Source of the DNA: Roseiarcus sp963794655
GTDB taxonomy: Bacteria; Pseudomonadota; Alphaproteobacteria; Rhizobiales; Beijerinckiaceae
NCBI GenBank assembly: GCA_963794655.1
Contig: CAWCEV010000006.1
Span: 1,984,001 to 2,048,000, forward strand
Reading direction: 5' to 3'
Length of the DNA: 64,000 bases
Shown piece after piece: positions 45,783 through 52,162 of the stretch (positions are counted from its first letter, which is position 1; each line of letters begins with the position of its first letter). The position numbers and the translations under genes were made by a program. Below the pieces are notes generated by a model. That model ran no database searches. It was given only the letters and a program-made list of their open reading frames with translations, and was not told the DNA's origin.

Positions 45783-46129
45783 AGGCGCGGGGCACATCCC
45801 GGCGCGCGTAACTGTCCATAACTCTCGACCAGCCAGCGGCGGGCGCGTGTGCGCAAGCGGCGCGGTCGCCCCACCCCCGCTCCGCGCGTATCCCTGGGTC
45901 CTTCCGCGCTGTGAGCCAGCTCACAGCGGCGGTGGGCGAGTTGTCCTACCGACTTGAAGGTTGTGGCGGCCGGGCTCGTCCCGGCCCCGCAAGGCTGTGC
46001 CAGAACGCGGACTATTGGCCGTTGGCGCGAGATTGGGTAAATCGGCAGCATTCAATTCGTAATGACTTCAGCGTGTTTGGCGACGGTTCTCGAAGCAGTC
46101 CGAACAATGATGAGGGGAGGACTAGAGCG

Positions 46130-46747
46130 ATGAGCAATGTGCATCAGTTGCGGACCCTTGGGGGGCGAGGGTTCGAAGCGGACGAGCCGTTTCTGAAGGG
46201 CGGCCCAGCGCGAACTGAGGAGGGTGTTTTTGGCGGTTCAGCGACCGACGCTGATGCGTTGGCGGACGGGCTGACGGTCGAGGCGACGGTGAAATGGTTC
46301 AACCCGGAAAAGGGCTATGGCTTCGTTGAACTGACCGGCGGCGAAGGCGACGCATTTGTACATCTCAAGACCCTGCGCCAGATCGGCCGCGAGACGCTGC
46401 CCTCGGGGGCCAAGCTTCGAGCCGTCATCCGATCCGGCTCGCGGGGCGCCCAAGTGGTGCGCGTGATGGAGGTCGACACCACGAGCGCCGTCGAACGGCC
46501 CGCGCGCCCACCCCGACGGCAGGCGCCCGACGCATCGAGCGCCGTCAATTTGACCGGTAAAGTCAAGTGGTTCGACGGCGCGCGGGGCTTCGGCTTCGTC
46601 GCCAGCGACGACTTCGGCCGGGACGTGTTCGTCCATACTTCGATCCTTGGCCCCGCGGGCGTCTCGAGCCTGTTCGAAGGTCAGGCGGTTTCGATGCGCG
46701 TCGTCGAGACGCCAAAAGGCCGAGAAGCGGTCGCGATCTCGCTATAG
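46130..46747 (+). CDS. Tandem cold-shock-domain protein
   Basis: 205 residues from an ATG preceded by GGGGAGG. Two CspA-type domains: first with TVKWFNPEKGYGFVEL and DAFVHLKTL (RNP1 and RNP2), second with KVKWFDGARGFGFVASDDF and RDVFVHTSIL. A 45-residue N-terminal tail and a basic Pro/Arg linker (RPARPPRRQAPD) separate the domains. Two-domain cold-shock proteins are characteristic of Alphaproteobacteria. RNA/ssDNA-binding chaperone in the cytoplasm. Confidence 0.9.
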   Translation: MSNVHQLRTLGGRGFEADEPFLKGGPARTEEGVFGGSATDADALADGLTVEATVKWFNPEKGYGFVELTGGEGDAFVHLKTLRQIGRETLPSGAKLRAVIRSGSRGAQVVRVMEVDTTSAVERPARPPRRQAPDASSAVNLTGKVKWFDGARGFGFVASDDFGRDVFVHTSILGPAGVSSLFEGQAVSMRVVETPKGREAVAISL

Positions 46748-47114
46748 CAGCGGGCACCGTCGGCTCGGGCCGGTGCGTCCATTTGGGTTTCTTGGCTTCG
46801 GGGCTGTTTCAGGCCGAAGCTCCCCGCCGCGCGGGTTGGATGATCTGGGATTTTGGGGGCAGGCAATACGCGCAATCCGAAGCTGGCCATATGGCGGCGA
46901 GAGTATGGCGGGACTGAGGCAATAGCTAAGTAATGTGTTGTGTATTGTTATAGTACAGTATAGTATGAAATACCTACTGAAATACGTACTTTGCTACTAG
47001 TCTAGTGCAAGTGCTTAAAGGACAGACCCCCCCCGGCCTGCAACTCGCCGGCGAGCCGCCATCTCGGCGATTGGTTGGACTGTCGTGCGCACTAAGAGGA
47101 GCGCTGTTATCGTG
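46748..47114. other. Boundary region: inverted repeat followed by AT-rich DNA
   Basis: No gene. It holds the left 44-bp inverted-repeat copy (46855-46898) and then about 110 bases (46920-47030) that are strikingly AT-rich for this chromosome, with repeated GTATTG/AGTATA-like tracts. This is the transition from core genes to the accessory region. Confidence 0.6.
46855..46898 (+). repeat. Left copy of 44-bp inverted repeat
   Basis: Begins GGGGGCAGGCAA and ends CCATATGGCGGC. The reverse complement of 59830-59873 matches at 40 of 44 positions. Weaker similarity extends a further 20-25 bases inward. The two copies face each other across 13.0 kb. Confidence 0.85.
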
Positions 47115-47810
47115 ATGAATGAATTCCCTGTGCTCCTCCAGTCAGCAAAGGTTAAAGAGCTGCTTGAACTGCACGCGGCGATCCTCGAAGAATTGCGGAA
47201 GCGGAACATCGTCCGCAGCTCAAATCAGCCTTTGGGTGACTATGCGGAACTGCTTATTTCTCGCACCTTCAATTGGACCCTAGAGGATAATTCTTCGTCC
47301 GGACACGATGCGACGGACAGTGCAAGTGGGTTGAGGTATCAAGTCAAAAGTCGGCGCATCACGACGCACAACGGGTCACGTCAGCTAAGTTTCATTCGTC
47401 GGTTGCCCGACCGGACGTTCGACTTCCTAGCTGGCGTTCTGTTCAACGCTGATTATTCGGTGTTGCGCGCGGCGATTGTGCCTCACTCCTTGCTTGAGCC
47501 GCGCTGTCGCTTTTCCAAACACGCCAATGGATGGCTGTTCAAGTTGGAAGAAGGCGTGTGGTCACTGCCCGGTGTCCGTGACGTGACAAACGAAGTGAAA
47601 GAAAGCTGCGAGGAGGCTGTAGTCGCTCCACGATCGTACGGCCTTGCCCGTCTCGGCGATCGGCCTTCGGGGAACGCGCGGCACGCGGCTTTGCACCTCC
47701 TCGCCGGCGATCGCTCGCACGCATGCGGTCGAGACGATCGAGCGCGCGGCTTCGCCCGTCTCGCGCGCTGGCGTTGGCCCGTGACGGGCGAGAGAGCGAC
47801 CGGAGCGTGA
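47115..47810 (+). CDS. Restriction-endonuclease-like (PD-(D/E)xK-type) small protein
   Basis: 231 residues from the ATG at 47115 (GTG 47112 is possible; AGGAG lies upstream). The segment LGDYAELLISRTFNWTLEDN followed by SSGHDATD and LRYQVKSRRITTH resembles small restriction-endonuclease-like proteins of the DUF6998 type: Glu, Asp and QxK of the nuclease core. Residues after about 165 (EEAVVAPRSYGLARLGDR onward) become Arg/Gly/Ala-rich with host-like GC content and no conservation I can see. The frame may run from the real gene into unrelated DNA. Confidence 0.5.
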   Translation: MNEFPVLLQSAKVKELLELHAAILEELRKRNIVRSSNQPLGDYAELLISRTFNWTLEDNSSSGHDATDSASGLRYQVKSRRITTHNGSRQLSFIRRLPDRTFDFLAGVLFNADYSVLRAAIVPHSLLEPRCRFSKHANGWLFKLEEGVWSLPGVRDVTNEVKESCEEAVVAPRSYGLARLGDRPSGNARHAALHLLAGDRSHACGRDDRARGFARLARWRWPVTGERATGA

Positions 47811-47889
47811 TTGCTAGCCCTCCATTTCTCTCCCCGCCCTTTCCTCCCCCATCCAATCGGATAATCTGAGCTGGCAGGCGGTCACCAGT

Positions 47890-48729
47890 TCAAACCACAG
47901 GCGCGAAGCTTTCGGCAAGTTGGCGGATGAAGATGACGGAGGGATCCTCGGTCTGGAAGAGCGGAAACCTTGAGAGGCGACGGCGCCAGGCCAGTTCGAG
48001 GCTGAAAAGCGGCCAATCGATCAGGGGAACCGGAGGGTAGAGACCGGAGTGCCAGCGCCAGGCTTCTCTCGCTAAGCGGATGCTTGCGGCATATTCGTTT
48101 TCGCGAGCGACTAGAGCGGCCATGGCGAGGTCGAGGCGCGGCTCGGCTTCCGAAAAGCGATTCCCGTCTTCGGTTCGGACGAGACCAAACGCAGGCAGGA
48201 TTTCCGCCGTGGGGCTGTTGCGGGCGATGAGAGCGACGGCGCGGCGGCGACTGTCGCCTTGTTCCGGCATCACATCAGTAAGGATTCTAGCCCACTCCAT
48301 CCTGATGCCGGCGGCGAGGGCGACGGCCATAAGAGCGGAGACCCCGGCGGACAATGAGACAAGCGGTGCGGTCCAGTTGCTTTTGAGAATGACGCCGTCA
48401 CGCAGATAAACAGTTACGCCAAGGTCCGACATTCCGAGAAATTCGAGCTCGCCGCAGAGCCCGGCAAATAGGGCAACAGACGTGATATGCTGTTCGCGGA
48501 TCTCGGGGTTGAGTGCGGCTGCGAGCGCACGCCGTACATAGTCGCTCGGCGGTGGCGGGCGTCCGCTCTCTTGCCGGCCCGTGGCGAGGGCGAGTTCAGC
48601 GGCCTTGCGCGCCGCATGAGCGCGCGCGATGGTGGAACGCCTTTCATCGTGCGCGCGAAGGGTCAAACTCTCGAGCCAGAAGTCGACATCTTCATCTCGC
48701 CAATGCAGCGTAGCGGGCAGGAACGGCAT
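47890..48729 (-). CDS. Unknown protein coupled to the gene at 48729-49391
   Basis: 279 residues from the ATG at 48729, whose A is shared with the TAA of the upstream gene (TAATG), so translation is coupled. A charged N-terminal region (HWRDEDVDFWLESLTLRAHD) is followed by a region with mildly hydrophobic, Ala-rich stretches (PLVSLSAGVSALMAVALAAG). The end is aromatic (EAWRWHSGLYPPVPLIDWPL). No family recognised. The tight pairing suggests a two-component system such as effector plus partner or immunity protein (inference). Confidence 0.55.
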   Translation of the reverse strand: MPFLPATLHWRDEDVDFWLESLTLRAHDERRSTIARAHAARKAAELALATGRQESGRPPPPSDYVRRALAAALNPEIREQHITSVALFAGLCGELEFLGMSDLGVTVYLRDGVILKSNWTAPLVSLSAGVSALMAVALAAGIRMEWARILTDVMPEQGDSRRRAVALIARNSPTAEILPAFGLVRTEDGNRFSEAEPRLDLAMAALVARENEYAASIRLAREAWRWHSGLYPPVPLIDWPLFSLELAWRRRLSRFPLFQTEDPSVIFIRQLAESFAPVV

Positions 48730-49391
48730 TACAGAAGGTCCATGACGTTGCTCACGGTTTCTGGCTGTAAATACTCGGCGGAGCGTCCCTCTGGGCCGGT
48801 TCCCGGATCCAGACCGAAGGAGACCCAGTTCACAGACACGTCGACCGCTCCGTCGCGATCGTATTTGGTCACGCTCGCGATCTGGCGGTGCGGCACGACG
48901 AGCTTGCCGGCAATCTCTCCCTCCGTATGGAAGATGGTATATTTTCCAAAGATGTTTAGGTCGCGCACCTCCTCGCCGTAGCTGGGCAGCGCCGGCGCGG
49001 GCTTTGGAGTGACGATGAGCCACAGCTTGAAGACGTAACCCGGCGTGGTTGCGGCGCCCCAGACTGCGCCGGTTGCGAAGTCAATAGCGGTGTCCAGCGC
49101 ACTGTGGGTACGGGCGGCGCCCGTGACGGGGTCAATCGTGCGGCAGCCGGCGCTGAGTGAAACATACGGCGTGTGGGCGGCCACCGACGAGAAATTGTTG
49201 ACGTGATCGTCAAGGGCTATGGTGGAGAGCACGGCGTGGGCGTCGGCGAACGCGGCGGATCGCGTGTAGTGGTTGGGATCGGCATAGATATGCGCTGAGG
49301 CCAGCCCCTTTGACATGAGAACGTCGGCGGCCTGCGCGTCGGAAAAGGTATTCGTCTGACGAATACCCTTGAGGCACCATTGAATCAGCAC
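48729..49391 (-). CDS. Unknown protein with ADP-ribosyltransferase-like features
   Basis: 220 residues from a GTG that follows a perfect GGAGG by six bases; this ribosome binding site decides against ATG 49418. Possible ART-fold landmarks in order: HIYADPNHYTRSAAFADAH, a Ser-x-Ser strand at 78-80 (YVSLSAG), helix ALDTAIDFATG, strand GYVFKLWLIV, and an ExE-like motif at 157-159 (HTEGEIAGKLVVPH). An Arg or His in the first position is not certain. The resemblance is suggestive only. First gene of a two-gene unit, divergent from the membrane protein at 49510. Confidence 0.5.
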   Translation of the reverse strand: MLIQWCLKGIRQTNTFSDAQAADVLMSKGLASAHIYADPNHYTRSAAFADAHAVLSTIALDDHVNNFSSVAAHTPYVSLSAGCRTIDPVTGAARTHSALDTAIDFATGAVWGAATTPGYVFKLWLIVTPKPAPALPSYGEEVRDLNIFGKYTIFHTEGEIAGKLVVPHRQIASVTKYDRDGAVDVSVNWVSFGLDPGTGPEGRSAEYLQPETVSNVMDLL

Positions 49392-49509
49392 GGCGGACCT
49401 CCAATCGGATCGGATCATACCGCATCGAGACTGCGTGTTCTCAAAAATATCGCCGGCGCGGTGTCGGGTGTGCAGATATGGTGCGGATCGGAACCAGTGG
49501 AGCTTGTTG

Positions 49510-50349
49510 ATGGCGACTGAGGCTGCTGCGGGAGGCGAAAATGCGTCTGCTGAGCTGATGCGGGCGCTGACCGAGATGGTGCACCGGGCGTCGGAGCATG
49601 GGGACCTGTGGCACAGTCCAGAACGGCTAAAGGCGATTGCGGAGTTTATCTCGGCGGTGGCGTGGCCCACGCTCGCCGTTCTGGCGCTGCTGCTATTCTA
49701 CGGCGAGATCGGTTCTATGCTGCGTAGCGTGACCGAATTCGAGTTTCTCGGGCTAAAGGCGAAGATTGCGCGGAAGGTGGAGACCGAACTGGACAAGTCG
49801 GCTGAGGCGGCGAGCCACATGACGGGAAAGAGCAGTGCGGCGACGGAGGATGAGAAGAGAAGAGCCGAGGCAGTGGCGGAGCTGACGCAGGCAGACATGT
49901 CGTTGGTGGCGCGGCAGGTGGACGCGCTGGCGGCGGAATATGAGAATATTCGGGCGACGATGCCGCCAGGCGACGACCGAACCCGGCGCATGGAGGTGGT
50001 CGTTGCGAAGATGCGGACATTGGGGCGGGCGGCGAATCCGCTTCGGCACGAGTTGGCGGCGTCGCCGTCGCCGGGCAAGCGACTGCAGGCGATCGCGACG
50101 ATGCAGGTGTTGCCGGATTACGACATGCTGGATTGGCTGGCGGAGCGGGCGGGGACGGAGAAGCCGTTCGTGGGATATCATGCGCTGGTGGCCCTGAACG
50201 CGGCGGCGTCGGCGCAGGCGGCCAGGGCGAACGCGGATGCACTGCGACATGCGCTGACCATCGCCGAGGGGCAGCGCGGCCGGTTCGGGGAGGACACGGA
50301 TCGGCACCAGATGCTCGATCAGTTCAAGGCGCGCGTGGAGGCTCTCTGA
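49510..50349 (+). CDS. Membrane-anchored protein with helical cytoplasmic domain, unknown
   Basis: 279 residues from an ATG preceded by GGAGC. One transmembrane helix at about 52-70 (AWPTLAVLALLLFYGEIG) follows a 45-residue N-terminal region. Then comes a coiled-coil-like segment (LKAKIARKVETELDKSAEAA) and an all-helical C-terminal domain (GYHALVALNAAASAQAARAN) reminiscent of HEAT/TPR repeats. No family recognised. It is divergent from the ART-like unit, sharing a 118-base intergenic region. Confidence 0.6.
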   Translation: MATEAAAGGENASAELMRALTEMVHRASEHGDLWHSPERLKAIAEFISAVAWPTLAVLALLLFYGEIGSMLRSVTEFEFLGLKAKIARKVETELDKSAEAASHMTGKSSAATEDEKRRAEAVAELTQADMSLVARQVDALAAEYENIRATMPPGDDRTRRMEVVVAKMRTLGRAANPLRHELAASPSPGKRLQAIATMQVLPDYDMLDWLAERAGTEKPFVGYHALVALNAAASAQAARANADALRHALTIAEGQRGRFGEDTDRHQMLDQFKARVEAL

Positions 50350-50481
50350 GCTTCTAGCGGAAATTTTTGCCTGTTGCAGTAGCCTTGCCTTTTTGTCTCT
50401 CCAGTATACATTGGCTCAAGAATTGCTCCCCCGATTCGCCCGCGCCGGTTAGCGCAGGGTTCGAAAAGTGGCGGAGCTTGC

Positions 50482-50718
50482 ATGCCCCTTTCATCGACTA
50501 TTTTGACGAGCCGCGTCTCCGCGCCTGTCGCCGCGGCGCTTGACGAGTTAGCGCGAGCGCATGGCATGACGCGCAGCGCTGCGGTGAGGAGCGCCATCGA
50601 ACAAGCGTTACGCGATCGCGGCGTGCGCTTCGCATGGCGGCCTTTCGCGTCAAGACGCCACGCGCGACTGGCTTTCGCAAGGGCGATCAATTCCGCCCCT
50701 CTCGCCGAAGCACCCTAG
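50482..50718 (+). CDS. Ribbon-helix-helix (CopG-like) DNA-binding protein
   Basis: 78 residues from an ATG preceded by GGAG. The N-terminal 45 residues fit a ribbon-helix-helix fold: strand STILTSRVSAPV, helix AALDELARAHG, turn MTRSAAVRSA, helix IEQALRDRG. The tail is basic. Such proteins act as dimeric repressors of plasmid or toxin-antitoxin genes. It is followed by a strong terminator and then the polymerase cassette, so it is a candidate regulator of the element. Confidence 0.6.
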   Translation: MPLSSTILTSRVSAPVAAALDELARAHGMTRSAAVRSAIEQALRDRGVRFAWRPFASRRHARLAFARAINSAPLAEAP

Positions 50719-50737
50719 CCTAAAGCCAAAAAGACAA

Positions 50738-50766
50738 GGCCCGCGCGGTTGCTCCCCGCGCGGGCC
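50738..50766. terminator. Strong, probably bidirectional terminator
   Basis: GGCCCGCGCGG (50738-50748) pairs perfectly with CCGCGCGGGCC (50756-50766) around a 7-base loop. On the plus strand it is followed by TGAAATTT; on the minus strand by TTGTCTTTTT. It separates the ribbon-helix-helix gene from the polymerase cassette. Confidence 0.75.
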
Positions 50767-50828
50767 TGAAATTTCCAATCCGCGCCGCCTCACAAGTAGC
50801 GCAATGACTGCAGGAAAGGGCAATCACT

Positions 50829-51656
50829 ATGAAGCCGAATATACAAAAGCGCGTATCAACACAAGGGCGTTTTGCGCCACCCATTGAAAAACTCTCCGCT
50901 CCCCCACACGCGTCAAACAAATCGCGCCCCTTACTTGAGTGGCGATATAACTATGACGAATGGGCGGATCGCGAACGACGCGGCGAAGCGACGGGACCAC
51001 GTTATCAGTATAGAGGGACGATTGATGATTGCCCTCATGTCCTGCCCTTTTGCCCTTTCCCTCCTGGAATCGTCCACGGCGACATTATCGAGTTCGAGGG
51101 CGTTCTAGCTGCCAAGGGCTCGGTCGCTCTTAGAGGCTCCCCGGGCGGCCATATCGACCCTCGGGGTTGCGCCTCCTTTCAAGAAAAAGTCGCCGTCATT
51201 CCGGAAAAAATCCGGCCCGTAAGATCCAAATGGCACCGGCCCTTGGCGAATGCAGCAAAGGCGTTCGAGTTGGAGGGCTATCCCAACCCCGGCTCGTACC
51301 GTCGTACGCCCGGCGATGAGCATTGGGCGCGACTGCGCGCACTTTACGGCGCGGATTGGATCGAGCTTGTTGCCAATAACCCGGCCTTGCTCGATCGGCC
51401 GGACTGTTGGCTTTGGCATTACGACACAAAACTGCGCATCCATTCGCTTTGCAAGAACATCTTGAAGGAAGAGGCGCAGCGACGCTTTCTGATTGGTCGC
51501 GGGGTCGAGCCGATGAGAGCGTTTCGATTTACGATCAGGGTGTACCCAGTCGGCGAAACGGCCGGCGAGAGCGCCGCACTGACCGACTTCGACCGACTAT
51601 GGGCCAACGTCGAACGGCTTGCTCTTCGATCACGCGATGTAGGCAGGCGGCTGTGA
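50829..51656 (+). CDS. Unknown protein, first gene of the polymerase cassette
   Basis: 275 residues from an ATG preceded by GGAAAGGGCAATC. No family recognised. Visible features: basic N-terminus, a central Cys/Pro/His-containing stretch (DDCPHVLPFCPFPPGIVHGD), EKIRPVRSKWHRPLANAAKA, and a C-terminal FRFTIRVYPVGETAG. More AT-rich and Lys-rich than the flanking host genes. Its TGA overlaps the next ATG as TGATG, and the polymerase follows shortly, so the three genes form one operon. Confidence 0.6.
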   Translation: MKPNIQKRVSTQGRFAPPIEKLSAPPHASNKSRPLLEWRYNYDEWADRERRGEATGPRYQYRGTIDDCPHVLPFCPFPPGIVHGDIIEFEGVLAAKGSVALRGSPGGHIDPRGCASFQEKVAVIPEKIRPVRSKWHRPLANAAKAFELEGYPNPGSYRRTPGDEHWARLRALYGADWIELVANNPALLDRPDCWLWHYDTKLRIHSLCKNILKEEAQRRFLIGRGVEPMRAFRFTIRVYPVGETAGESAALTDFDRLWANVERLALRSRDVGRRL

Positions 51657-52144
51657 TGACGCGCCATTCCTCAAAGCGTAAGCCTCCCCGCCGTTTCGGC
51701 TTTGTCAAAGTCAAGGGGACGACAAAGAGCTGGCGTAATGTCAGCAATCCCGATTTTGCAAAAGGCGCAACCATATCGGATCGCAAAATGAGCGACATGG
51801 TGCGCGAGAAACGGCTTGGCGTGAAAGTCAGCAAAGAGAAATATACAAAGGGGGTTAAAGCGGGGACATTCGTTTACGACGCGGCGACCGCTTTGCGGCA
51901 ACGCCATGCGGCCGATGGTCGCTTCCTCAATCAATTCGTTCCCGAGATGACGCGCGCTGATCGGCAAGTCGCGTTCAAATGGTTCGACCTTTCCGACAAG
52001 GGTGAGCGCAATCCGTCCCAAAGGTTCGACCGCGCGGATCGCCAGCGCTTCAAGGACTTTTTCAAGCGATACAGTACCGATGCGGTGCGACAGGCGTTCG
52101 GAAGCGAGCCGAGGGACGTTGGTGCGTTTTCGGTCACGGCATGA
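51656..52144 (+). CDS. Basic unknown protein; candidate polymerase partner
   Basis: 162 residues, start overlapping the previous stop (TGATG). Strongly basic (MTRHSSKRKPPRRFGFVKVK, KTSWRN-like and KVSKEKYTKGVKAG stretches) with helical charged C-terminal half (ADRQRFKDFFKRYSTDAVRQ). It lies 18 bases upstream of the DNA polymerase gene. In protein-primed replicons the terminal protein gene commonly sits in this position and is a small basic protein, so that role is a testable inference. No homologue recognised. Confidence 0.55.
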   Translation: MTRHSSKRKPPRRFGFVKVKGTTKSWRNVSNPDFAKGATISDRKMSDMVREKRLGVKVSKEKYTKGVKAGTFVYDAATALRQRHAADGRFLNQFVPEMTRADRQVAFKWFDLSDKGERNPSQRFDRADRQRFKDFFKRYSTDAVRQAFGSEPRDVGAFSVTA

Positions 52145-52162
52145 CGGAGGGATCGAACGCCC

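Noticed and set aside
50404..50409. GTATAC palindrome before the ribbon-helix-helix gene
   Set aside because: Single short match far from the amidohydrolase locus; likely chance.
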